DNA of 50,592 nucleotides from Alphaproteobacteria bacterium (GTDB lineage Bacteria > Pseudomonadota > Alphaproteobacteria > SP197), in the NCBI GenBank assembly GCA_016869675.1, contig VGDP01000023.1:1-50592 (forward strand), read 5' to 3'. A model generated the notes under the pieces. It saw only the letters and a list, made by a program, of their open reading frames with translations, did no database searches and was not told the origin of the DNA. How positions within the stretch are numbered: position 1 is the first letter of the stretch; each line of letters starts with the position of its first letter. Positions 12,428-22,524 of this stretch are shown piece by piece. The translations under genes were made by a program, and so were the position numbers.

Positions 12428-13873
12428 CTATTCCGCCGCGTACAACGCCTCGGCCCCGGCGTCGCGGGCGTCCAGGTAGCCGTCGATCGCCTTGGCCGCG
12501 TCGCGCCCGTCGCGGATCGCCCACACCACCAGGGACGCGCCGCGCACGATATCGCCCGCGGCGAACACGCCGGGCACACTGGTCATCAGGGTCTTATGGT
12601 TGGCGCGCACGGTGCCCCAGCGCGTGACCTCGAGCTCGGGTGTGGCCGCCATGGCCCGCACGTCCTCGGGGTCGAAGCCCAGCGCCTTGATCACCAGGTC
12701 CGCCTTCAGGGTCGCCGGTGCTTCGCCGGACGCCACCACGGTCTGCCGTCCGGTCGCATCCGGCGCGCCGAGCCGCATGGTCGCGACTCGCACGCCTTCG
12801 ACCTCACGGTCGCCGATGAACGCCACCGGATTGGCCAGGAAGCGGAAGCTGACGCCTTCCTCCTCGGCGTAACCCACCTCGCGCGCCGAACCCGGCATGT
12901 TGGCGCGGTCGCGTCGGTAGAGGCAGGTGACGGACGCGGCACCCTGGCGCACGGCTGTGCGCACGCAATCCATGGCGGTGTCGCCGCCGCCGATCACGAC
13001 CACGTGGCGGCCGCGCGCGTCCAGGCGGCCGTCGTCGAACGCCGGCACCGCGTCGCCCAGGCCCTTGCGGTTGCTGGCGATAAGATAGTCGAGCGCTGGT
13101 ACGATGTTGCTGAGCCCCACGCCGGGGGCCTGTATGTCGCGCGCTTGGTAGACGCCGCACGCCAGCAGCACCGCGTCGTGGCGCTGGCGCGCCTCTGCCA
13201 GCGTCAAGTAGCGGCCGAGCGCCGTCTTGACATGGAACCGGATGCCGGCGCGCGCGAGCAGATCGATACGCCGCTGCACGATGTGCTTCTCCAACTTAAA
13301 GCCGGGAATGCCGTAGATCAGCAGGCCGCCGATGCGGTCGTGCCGGTCGTAGACGTCGACCGCGTAGCCGCGCCGCCGCAGCCATTCGGCCGCGGCGAGC
13401 CCGGCCGGACCGCCGCCGACGATGCCGACCGAGCGGCCGTTCTCGCGCCTGGGCGTGGGCGGCGCGACCCAGCCGTTGGCGAACGCCTGCTCGGTGACGT
13501 AGCGCTCGACCGCGCCGATGGTCACCGAGGCGAAGCCGCGCTCGATCACGCAGTTGCCTTCGCACAGGCGGTCCTGCGGGCAGATGCGCCCGCACACCTC
13601 GGGGAACGTGTTGGTCGAGGCCGCGACCTCGTAGGCCTCCTCCAGCCGCCCCTCGGCGGTCAGCTTCAGCCAGTCGGGGATGTTGTTGTGCAGCGGGCAG
13701 TGGATCTGACAGAACGGCACGCCGCACTGCGAGCAGCGCGCCGCCTGCTCGGCCGCGCGTTCTCGCGCGAAATCCCGGAAGATCTCGTCGAAGTCGGTAC
13801 GCCGCTCGTCGGCGGCGCGCTTGTCCGGCGTCGCCTTAGCCAGGTCGACGAAACGCAGCAGTTCGTTGGGCAC
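12428..13873 (-). CDS. gltD: Glutamate synthase (NADPH) small subunit
   Basis: 481 aa. The N-terminal cysteine cluster C47, C50, C55, C59 (CSQCGVPFCQIHCP) and the later CGRICPQDRLCEGNC ligate 4Fe-4S clusters. A FAD motif follows (VGIVGGGPAGLAAAEWL), then the NADPH-binding motif (VVVIGGGDTAMDCVRTAVRQG) and the C-terminal FAD segment GVFAAGDIVRGASLVVWAI. The subunit takes electrons from NADPH and delivers them to GltB. GTG at 13873 is preceded by a strong AGGAGGGG. Here gltD is upstream of gltB, the reverse of the enteric order. Confidence 0.96.
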   Translation of the reverse strand: MPNELLRFVDLAKATPDKRAADERRTDFDEIFRDFARERAAEQAARCSQCGVPFCQIHCPLHNNIPDWLKLTAEGRLEEAYEVAASTNTFPEVCGRICPQDRLCEGNCVIERGFASVTIGAVERYVTEQAFANGWVAPPTPRRENGRSVGIVGGGPAGLAAAEWLRRRGYAVDVYDRHDRIGGLLIYGIPGFKLEKHIVQRRIDLLARAGIRFHVKTALGRYLTLAEARQRHDAVLLACGVYQARDIQAPGVGLSNIVPALDYLIASNRKGLGDAVPAFDDGRLDARGRHVVVIGGGDTAMDCVRTAVRQGAASVTCLYRRDRANMPGSAREVGYAEEEGVSFRFLANPVAFIGDREVEGVRVATMRLGAPDATGRQTVVASGEAPATLKADLVIKALGFDPEDVRAMAATPELEVTRWGTVRANHKTLMTSVPGVFAAGDIVRGASLVVWAIRDGRDAAKAIDGYLDARDAGAEALYAAE

Positions 13874-14135
13874 GCGCCCCTCCTGGGTATGGGTCGATCC
13901 TACGGCGCGCGACTGCCCCGTTCCAGTGATTCTTGCGCGATAGGGAAATCAGTATGACCCAATTTAGATGATCCATGGCTCAGCGACCCGTCTCCGTGGC
14001 GCAAGGGTCACCAGCATGGGCGATAATAGGTCCGATTCGGTACTAACATTCTGTGACATCGACCGCGCGAGCTAGGATTCCCTCTCCCGTCCCGTTCCTC
14101 TAGGGTGGCGCCGCCTACCCACGACGGATCGTCCC

Positions 14136-14939
<804 letters not shown>

Positions 14940-15875
14940 TCAGGCCGCTTCGGGCACCGGCTTGCGGTAGCGCGCCAGATACTCCGGCACCACGGCCTCG
15001 ACCGCGGCGGGGCGGATGCCGAGCGTGGCGAAACCCTCGGCCCCTTGGGCGACCACATTGTCCGTGCGCAGCATGAGCACCTGGTCTCGCGTGAGCGGCG
15101 GCACCGGCAGCAGCTCGAGCACGCTGGCCTGCAGCATGGCGAGCGGCCCAGGCACCGGAACCAGGCAGCGGCGCCGCCTGATCACGCGCAGGATGTAGGC
15201 CAGCAGTTCGCGGAACGTGTAGGTGCGCGGTCCGCCAAGCTCGAACGTCCGCCCCGCGGTCGCCGGGTCGGCGAGGCAGCGGCGGATGGCCTCGGCCACG
15301 TCCTCGACGAACACCGGCTGGAACCGGGTCGTTCCGGCGATCACGGGCAGCGCCGGGCTGACGCGGGCCATGGCAGCGAAGCGGTTGAAGAACTGGTCCT
15401 CGGCGCCGAACACGATGCTGGGACGCACGATGGTGGCGCCGGGGAACGCCGCGCGCGCGGCCTGTTCGCCGGCTGCCTTGGTGCGCCCGTAGGCCGCCGG
15501 TGATTCAGCATCCGCGCCGATGGCCGAGACGTGGACCAGCCGCGCCACGCGCGCCTTGGCCGCCGCGCGCGCGATGTTCGCGGCACCCTCCACATGGATC
15601 GCCGGGAACGTCCGCCAGGGGGTCTCGTGCAGGATCGCCACCAGGTTGACGACCGCGTCGGCCCCGGCCACCGCCTGGGCGACACTGGCCGCGTCGCGCA
15701 CGTCGGCCTGCGCCAGCGCGATCTGGCCCACGTCGCCCATGGGCTTCAGGAACAGGGCGCCCTCGGGATCGCGCCCCGCGACGCGCACGCGCCAGCCTTC
15801 GGCGGCCAGCTTGCGCACCAGATGGCGGCCGATGAACCCCGAGCCGCCGAACATCGTCACCAGTCGTCGCGCCAT
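14940..15875 (-). CDS. NAD(P)-binding protein of the complex I NDUFA9 family
   Basis: 311 aa extended short-chain dehydrogenase fold. The N-terminal nucleotide-binding motif is MFGGSGFIGRHLVRKLA; VVNLVAILHE and LVHVSAIGAD are typical of the NDUFA9/39-kDa complex I accessory subunit group found in alphaproteobacteria and mitochondria. A YGRTKAAGE segment takes the place of the catalytic YxxxK motif. The protein is thought to bind NADPH and stabilise NADH:ubiquinone oxidoreductase; no nuo genes are in the window, so the role here rests on family resemblance. ATG at 15875 has GAGGGA directly upstream. Confidence 0.85.
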   Translation of the reverse strand: MARRLVTMFGGSGFIGRHLVRKLAAEGWRVRVAGRDPEGALFLKPMGDVGQIALAQADVRDAASVAQAVAGADAVVNLVAILHETPWRTFPAIHVEGAANIARAAAKARVARLVHVSAIGADAESPAAYGRTKAAGEQAARAAFPGATIVRPSIVFGAEDQFFNRFAAMARVSPALPVIAGTTRFQPVFVEDVAEAIRRCLADPATAGRTFELGGPRTYTFRELLAYILRVIRRRRCLVPVPGPLAMLQASVLELLPVPPLTRDQVLMLRTDNVVAQGAEGFATLGIRPAAVEAVVPEYLARYRKPVPEAA

Positions 15876-15936
15876 GATCCCTCACCCAGGTTGGCCGCAT
15901 CATAGTCGTGCAACCACCCGAGGCAAGGGAACGGCA

Positions 15937-17953
15937 TCAGGCACCGGGCGACGCGGTCTCCGCCAGGGCCCGCCGGGCCGCCGCCCCCGATGCCTCGCCG
16001 CCCGCCACGTGCACGGTCGTCGTCGCGAACGCGACGCCGGCGGTGTCAAAGGCCTTCTTGATCAGGGCGTACGCCTTGCGCCGGATGACGAACTGCTCGC
16101 CAGGCTTGGTCATCATCTTCATGCGAATGGTCACCGCCTGATTGCCGAACGTCTCGACGCCCTGCATCTTCAGGGTCTCCAGGATGTGCGCCGCGCATTC
16201 TTCATCCGCCAACAGGTCCTTGCCGACCTGCTTGACGATCTTCTCGATCTTGTCGAGGTCGGTATCGAGCGCGAGGGCGAGCGTGAGCTTGTCGATGACC
16301 CAGTCGCGGCTCATGTTCTGGATCGCGCCCAGCTCGCCGAACGGCACGGTGAACAGCGGCCCGCGATGATGGCGCAGCTTGACCGAGCGCAGCGAGAAGC
16401 TCTCGACCGTGCCCTTGTAGGCGCCGCTCTGCACGTACTCGCCCACGCGGAACGCATCGTCCAGCAGGAAGAACATGCCGCTGATGATGTCCTTGACCAG
16501 CGTCTGGGCGCCGAAACCGATGGCGACGCCGACCACGCCGGCGCCGGCGACCAGCGGCCCGATCTCGATGCCCACCGACGACAGCACCATCAGAACCGCC
16601 ATGACCATGAGCACGACGAACACCAGATTGCGCAGGATCGGCAGCAGGGTGCGCAGGCGGTCCTGCCGCCGCGCGTCCTCGTCGTTGGCGCGGCTCGACG
16701 CCGCCACCGTCGCGAGCCGACGATCGATCAGGGCGCGTGCCACGTGCCATACCAAATCGGTCAGCAGCACGACGACGGTGGCCGAGATCAAACCGCGCGC
16801 GACGCGCGTCACCAGGGTGTCCTCGGCCGTCAGGGCGCCGAAATCCACCCGCCACGCCGCGGCCAGGATGAACGCAGCGCCGATGATCACGGCGGCACGC
16901 AGACCGCGCTCCAGGACCACCGCCGCGAGACCCGGCGTCTGGGCCACAGCGTCGTCGGCGCCGGCCGGACGGAGGATATGGCCGACCGCGCGGCGCACCA
17001 CGCCCATGGCCGCCGGCAGTCCGGCCGCGACCACCACGGTCCAGAACAGCGCCATGGCGTTGGCGACCCACAGGAGCCAGAGCAAGACCGGGTAGGCGCC
17101 CGGCAGCCAGCCCGGCAGCGACCGGTGCGCGTCGGTGTGGTCGCGTGGGCGGCGGACCGCCACGTTCAGCCCGATCGCCAACAGCACCAGGCCGGCCAGA
17201 TAGGCCAGCACATGACGGGCTTCCGCGGGGACACCGAGCGTCCCGAGCTGCACCAGGGTCACCCAGGCGAACGACAGCCAGCCGACGGCGACACCGATGT
17301 TGCGGTACCAGAACGAGGCGGCCGCCGTCCTCATGGGCACGACACGGAACCGCTCGGCGCCCGAGGCCAAGAGGAACCAGCCGGCGACCAGGGCAAGCCG
17401 TGTCGCCAGGAACGCCGTCAGATACCCGGCGACGATCTCGCGCAGCAGCGGCGGCCAATCGAAGGCCAGGAACGCGCCGCCGCTGCCAATCGCGAAGGCC
17501 ACGGCCATGCCCGTGCCGTAGGCGAGACAACTCGCCATGGCTTTGCAGGCGTTCGGCCACCGACGCGAACTTGAGGTCGAGCAGCCAGCGGCGAGGCCGC
17601 GCCATGCAGCGGTGGAAGATATGCTCGGCGATGAAGCCCAGCGCGACAAAGGCCACGACCAGCAACGCCAGCCTGACCAGGCCGCGTTCCTGGAACTGCA
17701 GCTCCGGGATGATCGCGGCGCGCTCCAACTCGGCGGGCAGGGCGAAAATCGCCGTCGCCATGCGCGTCAGGTGCGCGCGCGCCGCTTCGATGTAGGTCGA
17801 CAGCGCCTTGGTTGCGCTCGGCGCCTCGGCGGGGGCTGGCGTGGTGACAGCGTTGCGCGCCAGCCAGTCCTGCACCACGGGGTTGGCCAGAAGCTCCAGC
17901 ACCTGGCGCACTTCGGGAGGCGGGTCGGGGTCCGCCGTCCAGCCGGTTGACAC
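15937..17953 (-). pseudogene. MscS-family mechanosensitive channel gene with a single-base frameshift
   Basis: The upstream part (GTG 17953 to about 17545) encodes an N-terminal segment and a membrane helix (LVRLALLVVAFVALGFIAEHIF) and then KFASVAERLQ. The downstream part, in another frame from about 17541 to TGA 15937, continues with MASCLAYGTGMAVAFAIG, several membrane helices, and the MscS pore and vestibule: GAGVVGVAIGFGAQTLVKD, then FFLLDDAFRVGEYV. Removing one A from the AAA run (TTT on the plus strand, 17542-17544) joins them into about 671 aa, a sensible length for a large MscS-like channel. As read, either a truncated N-terminal peptide or an N-terminally shortened channel from an internal start would be made. 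A sequencing indel is an equally good explanation. Confidence 0.75.
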
Positions 17954-17990
17954 GCGCCGGTCGCTGGCCTAGTGACTGCGGTTCCGCGGC

Positions 17991-18077
17991 GCCCAGGTGG
18001 CGGAACTGGCAGACGCGCTAGGTTCAGGTCCTAGTGATCGAAAGGTCGTGGAGGTTCGAGTCCTCTCCTGGGCACCA
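17991..18077 (+). tRNA. tRNA-Leu (anticodon CAG)
   Basis: An 87-nt class II tRNA with encoded CCA. The acceptor stem GCCCAGG pairs with CCTGGGC (18067-18073), followed by discriminator A and CCA. The D-region is GGCGGAACTGGCAGACGC. The anticodon stem CTAGG/CCTAG encloses the loop TTCAGGT, giving anticodon CAG for CUG codons. A long variable arm (GATC-GAAA-GGTC) marks it as leucine. The T-loop is TTCGAGT. It lies between the mscS-like gene and rnd. Confidence 0.95.
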
Positions 18078-18109
18078 CGTTGTCGCAGCGGTCGGGGCGC
18101 ATCGCCGCC

Positions 18110-18721
18110 ATGCAGATCTATCTTCATATCGGCGATCTCCCCGACGGCTTGCACCTGGGCGATACGGTCGCGATCGATACCGAGACCATGGGTCTCAACC
18201 CAATCCGCGACCGGCTGTGCCTGGTGCAGCTCTCGGCCGGCGACGGCCATTGCCACTTGGTACAGATCGCACCGGACCAAGACCAGGCGCCCAACCTGGC
18301 GGCGATCCTGACCGATGCGCGGGTGCTCAAGATCCTGCACTTCGCCCGGTTCGACCTGGCCGCGGTGCGCCGCTACCTGGGCGTCCTGATCGAGCCGGTC
18401 TACTGCACCAAGATCGCGTCCAAGCTGGCGCGTACCTACACCGATCGCCATGGGCTCAAGGACCTGTGCAAGGACCTGCTGAACACCGACATCTCCAAGC
18501 AGCAGCAGACGTCCGACTGGGGCAGCCCCGAGCTCAAGCCCGAACAGCTCGCGTACGCCGCGCAGGACGTGCTTTACCTGCACGCGTTGCGCGAGCGGCT
18601 CGACGACATGCTGATGCGCGAGGGCCGGCGCGACGTCGCCGACGCATGCTTCCGCTTCCTGCCGCAGCGTGCCGAACTCGACCTGCTGGGCTTCGCCGAA
18701 CCGGACATCTTCGCTCATTAG
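18110..18721 (+). CDS. rnd: Ribonuclease D, short form
   Basis: 203 aa DEDD-family 3'-5' exoribonuclease. Exo I is VAIDTETMGL (D23, E25), Exo II lies around LKILHFARFDLAAV, and Exo III is YAAQDVLYLHAL (Tyr and Asp). Unlike the enterobacterial RNase D it has only the exonuclease domain and no HRDC domain, which is common in alphaproteobacteria. It trims 3' ends of tRNA precursors and other structured RNAs; sitting 32 nt after a tRNA gene is suggestive but possibly coincidental. ATG 18110 (MQIYLHIGDL) is preferred to GTG/TTG options upstream because it matches the expected domain start. Confidence 0.88.
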   Translation: MQIYLHIGDLPDGLHLGDTVAIDTETMGLNPIRDRLCLVQLSAGDGHCHLVQIAPDQDQAPNLAAILTDARVLKILHFARFDLAAVRRYLGVLIEPVYCTKIASKLARTYTDRHGLKDLCKDLLNTDISKQQQTSDWGSPELKPEQLAYAAQDVLYLHALRERLDDMLMREGRRDVADACFRFLPQRAELDLLGFAEPDIFAH

Positions 18722-18737
18722 GCAACCTCCGACTCGA

Positions 18738-18758
18738 ATCGGGCGCGGCTTGCCCGAT
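18738..18758. terminator. Hairpin downstream of rnd
   Basis: A perfect 7-bp stem (ATCGGGC/GCCCGAT) with a 7-nt loop starts 17 nt after the rnd stop. No T-run follows, so intrinsic termination is uncertain. Confidence 0.35.
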
Positions 18759-18814
18759 CACGCGGGGCCATAACGCAAGCCCACGCAATCGGTCCCCGAT
18801 CTCGAGCCGCGTGT

Positions 18815-18839
18815 TGCGGCCGTCCCGAACGCGGCCGCA
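18815..18839. repeat. 8-bp inverted repeat in the rnd-lptC gap
   Basis: TGCGGCCG and CGGCCGCA form a perfect GC-rich stem around a 9-nt loop, in the 211-bp spacer before lptC. It is followed by TAATTCC rather than a T-run. It might be a terminator, a leader structure or chance in GC-rich DNA. The rest of the spacer shows nothing recognisable. Confidence 0.35.
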
Positions 18840-18932
18840 TAATTCCGCCACCGTCGGCGGCCATCCTGGCGCGCCGGATGCGGAGGCCCGGCCATCGAAC
18901 CCGCGACGTCCCACGGCGACGACCATGCGCAC

Positions 18933-19574
18933 GTGACCTGGCAGCCGCGCCGCTGGTCCGTCGCGTCGTTGCGGCGTCAGGCCGCGAGCCACACCCGGCT
19001 GGTCGGACTGCTCAAGATCAGCCTGCCACTGGCCGCGGTCGCCATCGTCGTGGTGCTGATAATGTGGCCCTACGTGACCGACCGGGTCGCCTCGGGCTTC
19101 CGGCTGACCTTCGCCGACGTGGACGAGACCGCCGACGGCACCGTCACCATGATCAACGCCCGCTACCTGGGCACCGACCAGCGCGGGCAGCCCTTCACCA
19201 TCACGGCCGATGCTGCGGCCCAGAACCCGGCGGAGCCCGACCGCATCACCCTGACCCGCCTCGCTGGTGACATCGCGCTCAGCGACGGTCCGTGGATCAT
19301 CCTGTCGTCGGACCAGGGCGTCTACAGCCAGGAGGCCCGCGTGCTGGAGCTGAGCGGCGCGGTCAGCCTCTACGCCGACAGCGGCTACGAGCTGCGCACG
19401 GAGCGCGCCCGGCTCGACCTGGCCGCCGAGGTCGCGGACGGCGACGCTCCCGTCGAAGGCCAGGGGCCGCTCGGCCACCTGCAGGCCAGCGGCTTCAGGG
19501 TCACCGAGGGTGGCCAGCGCCTGCTGTTCCTCGGACCCGTCCGCCTTACGCTCTATCCCGCCGCCGAGGGTTGA
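18933..19574 (+). CDS. lptC: LPS export ABC transporter periplasmic protein LptC
   Basis: 213 aa. A basic N-terminus (PRRWSVASLRRQ) precedes a single membrane anchor (ISLPLAAVAIVVVLIMW, about residues 29-47), and the rest is a periplasmic beta-jelly-roll with the family pattern VTMINARYLGTDQRGQPFTITAD. LptC sits on the LptBFG complex and passes LPS to LptA. The start is GTG 18933; no ATG or strong Shine-Dalgarno site is present, so the N-terminus is the least certain part. lptA follows after 3 nt. The divergence is normal for this poorly conserved family; identification rests on topology and on lptA-lptB immediately after. Confidence 0.88.
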   Translation: MTWQPRRWSVASLRRQAASHTRLVGLLKISLPLAAVAIVVVLIMWPYVTDRVASGFRLTFADVDETADGTVTMINARYLGTDQRGQPFTITADAAAQNPAEPDRITLTRLAGDIALSDGPWIILSSDQGVYSQEARVLELSGAVSLYADSGYELRTERARLDLAAEVADGDAPVEGQGPLGHLQASGFRVTEGGQRLLFLGPVRLTLYPAAEG

Positions 19575-19577
19575 ACC

Positions 19578-20108
19578 ATGGAAAGGGCCGCGCTGATGGG
19601 CGCTAAGATCTTGATTCTGGCCATCTTGCTTTTTGCTGGGCAGTTTGGCCCGGTTCTTGCACAATCGGAGCTCGGATCGAGCCATGACACGTCGCTGCCG
19701 ATCGAGATCGCGGCCGACAGCATGGAAGTGGAGCAGGAGCGTCAGGTGGCGACGTTTAGGGGATCGGTCGACGCGCAACAGGGCGATCTTCGCCTGCGCG
19801 CCGACGTGCTGATCGTCCACTACCAGGACAAGGCGGACGGCGGGGGCAAGACCATTTCGTTGATCGAGGCCGACGGCAACGTCTTCGTCTCCTCGCCCGA
19901 GGAGACCGCCCAGGGCACCCACGGCGTCTACGACGTGACGGCGCGCACCATCGCGCTCGACGGCCCCGTGACGCTGACGCGAGGCGACAACGTGATCCAG
20001 GGCGACCGGCTCGAACTGGAACTGGAGACAGGGGTCAGCCGCGTGATTGGTGGTGGACAGGGCCGGGTCAAGGGCGTGTTCGTCCCCGAACAGGGCGGCC
20101 AGCCGTGA
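19578..20108 (+). CDS. lptA: LPS transport periplasmic protein LptA
   Basis: 176 aa with a signal peptide (KILILAILLFAGQFGPVLA, cleavage probably after ALA or AQS near residue 29). The OstA-like repeat follows: IEIAADSMEVEQERQVATFRG, LRADVLIVHYQD, and TLTRGDNVIQGDRLELELETG. LptA polymerises into a periplasmic bridge that carries LPS from LptC to the outer-membrane LptD. Its stop overlaps the lptB GTG start by 4 nt, so lptC-lptA-lptB are translationally linked. Confidence 0.93.
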   Translation: MERAALMGAKILILAILLFAGQFGPVLAQSELGSSHDTSLPIEIAADSMEVEQERQVATFRGSVDAQQGDLRLRADVLIVHYQDKADGGGKTISLIEADGNVFVSSPEETAQGTHGVYDVTARTIALDGPVTLTRGDNVIQGDRLELELETGVSRVIGGGQGRVKGVFVPEQGGQP

Positions 20109-20881
20109 TCGCGGCGCCGGCCGATACGCGCGAAGCCGCGCCGCGCCTGGTCGCCGAGGCGGGTGGGCTGGAGGCGCGCAACCTCGGCAAGTCGTTCCGC
20201 CGCCGCCCGGTGGTGCGCAATGTCAGCCTCGGCGTGCGCCGGGGCGAGGCCGTGGGGCTTCTCGGGCCCAACGGCGCCGGCAAGACCACGTGCTTCTACC
20301 TGATCACGGGTCTGATGGCGCCGGGCGCCGGCTCGATCATCCTCGATGGTCAGGACATCACGGCGCTGCCCATGTACCAGCGCGCGCGGCTGGGCATCGG
20401 CTACTTGCCGCAGGAGGCGTCGATCTTCCGCGGGCTGTCGGTCGAAAACAACATCCGCGCGGTGCTCGAGATCGCCGAGAAGGACCGCGAGCGGCGCGAG
20501 CATCTGCTCGATGGCCTGCTGGCCGAATTCTCGCTGACGCACCTGCGGCGCGTGCCCGCGCTCGCCCTTTCGGGCGGCGAGCGACGCCGGGTCGAGATCG
20601 CGCGCGCGCTGGCCTCGCAACCCTCGTTCATGCTGCTCGACGAGCCGCTGGCCGGCATCGACCCGATCGCGGTCGCCGAGATCCGCAGCCTGATCGGCCA
20701 CCTCAAGGACCGCGGCATCGGGGTCTTGGTTACCGACCACAACGTGCGTGAAACACTCGATCTGATCGATCGAGCGTACATCATCCACGACGGCCGCGTG
20801 CTGAAGGAAGGCCGGCCCGAGGAGATCGTCGCCGACGAAGGTGTCCGAAGGGTTTACCTGGGCGAAAGGTTCCGCCTCTAG
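20105..20881 (+). CDS. lptB: LPS export ABC transporter ATP-binding protein LptB
   Basis: 258 aa ABC ATPase. Walker A is GPNGAGKT (residues 54-61), the Q-loop region is GYLPQEASIFRGLSVENN, the signature is LSGGERRR, Walker B is FMLLDEPLAGIDP, and the switch His is in VTDHNVRETL. The Q-loop sequence and the DPIAVAEI segment are diagnostic of LptB rather than of amino-acid transporter ATPases. It has an N-terminal extension of about 20 residues relative to E. coli LptB, as is usual in alphaproteobacteria. GTG start. rpoN follows after 11 nt, so it is probably co-transcribed. Confidence 0.96.
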   Translation: MIAAPADTREAAPRLVAEAGGLEARNLGKSFRRRPVVRNVSLGVRRGEAVGLLGPNGAGKTTCFYLITGLMAPGAGSIILDGQDITALPMYQRARLGIGYLPQEASIFRGLSVENNIRAVLEIAEKDRERREHLLDGLLAEFSLTHLRRVPALALSGGERRRVEIARALASQPSFMLLDEPLAGIDPIAVAEIRSLIGHLKDRGIGVLVTDHNVRETLDLIDRAYIIHDGRVLKEGRPEEIVADEGVRRVYLGERFRL

Positions 20882-20892
20882 GCTCCGCGATC

Positions 20893-22398
20893 ATGGCCGT
20901 TTCAACCAGGCTCGACCTGCGCCAGAGCCAGACTCTGGTCATGACGCCGCAGTTGCAGCAGGCGATCAAGCTGCTGCAGCTGTCGAACGTCGAGCTGGGC
21001 GAATGCGTTGATCAGGAACTCGAGCGCAACCCGCTGCTGGAGCGGTCCGAGGGCGAGGAGACCCCGGTGCCCGGGCCGGCCGCCACCGAGGCGCGCGTCA
21101 ATGGCGAGGATCGCCTTCTCGATCCCGTCGCCGGACCCGCGGGTGACGAGGCACCACTCGACGTCAACCCGACCGACCAGTACGGCGACGACGCGGCCGA
21201 ACCCGGGTACGGTGGCCCGGGCGGCGCGTCGATGACGTCGCGGGGCAGCAGCGGCGGCCAGGGCTTCGACGACGAGGACGGCAGCCTGGAGCGCACGTTG
21301 GCGTGCCCCACCACCCTGCGCGAACACCTGCGCGCGCAGATCCAGGTCGACCTGACCGATCCGCGCGAAGCGATCATCGGCGGCTACCTGGTCGAGCAGT
21401 TGGACGAGGCCGGCTACCTGCGCATCGACCGCGACGCCCTGGCCGACACGCTGGGCTGTGCGCGGGCGCTGGTCGACCGGATCATCGTCAAGCTGCAGCG
21501 GATGGATCCGCCCGGCGTGTTTGCGGCCGACCTCAAGGAATGCCTGGCGCTGCAACTGGCCGATTGCAACCGGCTGGACCCCGCCATGGCGGCGTTGCTC
21601 GAGAACCTCGATCTGGTGGCGCGGCGCGACAACGCCGCGCTCATGCGCCGGTGCGGCGTCGAAGCGCAGGACCTGGCGGACATGCTGGCCGAGCTGCGCA
21701 CGCTCAACCCCAAGCCCGGCATTATCTTCGACACCGAGCTGCCGCCCCCAGTGGTGCCCGACGTGCTGGTGCGTCAGGCCGCGGACGGCGGCTGGCACGT
21801 CGAGCTGAACAGCGAGACCCTGCCGCGCCTTTTGGTCAACAAGCGCTACTACACACGCGTCAGCGGCTCGGTGCGCAACCGAGGCGAGAAGGACTACCTG
21901 GCCGAGCGCTTCTCGTCGGCCAACTGGCTGGTCAAGTCGCTCGACCAGCGGGCGCGCACGATCCTGCGCGTCGCGCGCGAGATCGTGCGCCAGCAGGACT
22001 CGTTTCTGGTCTACGGCATCCAGCACCTGCAGCCGCTGGTGCTGCGCGACATCGCCGAGGCGGTCGAGATGCACGAGAGCACGATCAGCCGCGTCACCAA
22101 CAACAAGTACATGGCGACGCCGTGCGGCGTGTTCGAGTTCAAATACTTCTTCACCTCGGGCCTGTCCTCGACCGTGGGCGGCGACATGATCTCGGCCGAG
22201 GCGGTGCGCCACCGCATCAGCACTCTGATCGACGAGGAGCCGGCCGAGGACGTGCTGTCGGACGACCGGCTGGTCGAGATCCTGCGCGGCGAGGGCATCG
22301 ACATCGCCCGCCGGACCGTGGCTAAGTATAGGGAAGCGTTGCGGATTCCGTCATCCGTGCAGCGCCGGCGCGACAAGAAGCTGTTCGCGACCGCCTAG
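20893..22398 (+). CDS. rpoN: RNA polymerase sigma-54 factor
   Basis: 501 aa. Region I is glutamine-rich and matches the activator-interaction region (LRQSQTLVMTPQLQQAIKLL). An acidic, variable linker occupies about residues 55-135. The core-binding domain follows, and the C-terminus has the helix-turn-helix (EAVEMHESTISRVTNNKY) and the RpoN box ARRTVAKYREALRIPSS. Sigma-54 directs transcription from -24/-12 promoters with AAA+ activators, classically for nitrogen control. Its position between lptB and hpf-ptsN is the widespread proteobacterial arrangement. Confidence 0.97.
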   Translation: MAVSTRLDLRQSQTLVMTPQLQQAIKLLQLSNVELGECVDQELERNPLLERSEGEETPVPGPAATEARVNGEDRLLDPVAGPAGDEAPLDVNPTDQYGDDAAEPGYGGPGGASMTSRGSSGGQGFDDEDGSLERTLACPTTLREHLRAQIQVDLTDPREAIIGGYLVEQLDEAGYLRIDRDALADTLGCARALVDRIIVKLQRMDPPGVFAADLKECLALQLADCNRLDPAMAALLENLDLVARRDNAALMRRCGVEAQDLADMLAELRTLNPKPGIIFDTELPPPVVPDVLVRQAADGGWHVELNSETLPRLLVNKRYYTRVSGSVRNRGEKDYLAERFSSANWLVKSLDQRARTILRVAREIVRQQDSFLVYGIQHLQPLVLRDIAEAVEMHESTISRVTNNKYMATPCGVFEFKYFFTSGLSSTVGGDMISAEAVRHRISTLIDEEPAEDVLSDDRLVEILRGEGIDIARRTVAKYREALRIPSSVQRRRDKKLFATA

Positions 22399-22429
22399 GC
22401 GGACAGTGCTTGCTCCGTGGGGGCGCTGG

Positions 22430-22435
22430 TATTAT
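22430..22435 (+). promoter_or_regulatory. Possible -10 box upstream of hpf
   Basis: TATTAT stands in the 126-bp gap between rpoN and hpf, with TTGCTC at 22410-22415 upstream. The 14-nt spacing is shorter than ideal, so only the -10 part is suggestive. It would allow hpf-ptsN to be expressed apart from rpoN. Confidence 0.25.
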
Positions 22436-22524
22436 AGGAACGGCGTCGAAGCGACCCCCAGACCGGTGGGTCCCGCGCTGGGCGCGGCGGGCGCGACGTC
22501 GACCGACACAGCTACATCGGACCC

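Noticed and set aside
17991-18110. Integration of a mobile element at the tRNA-Leu gene
   Set aside because: No integrase, no repeated tRNA 3' end and ordinary housekeeping neighbours on both sides.
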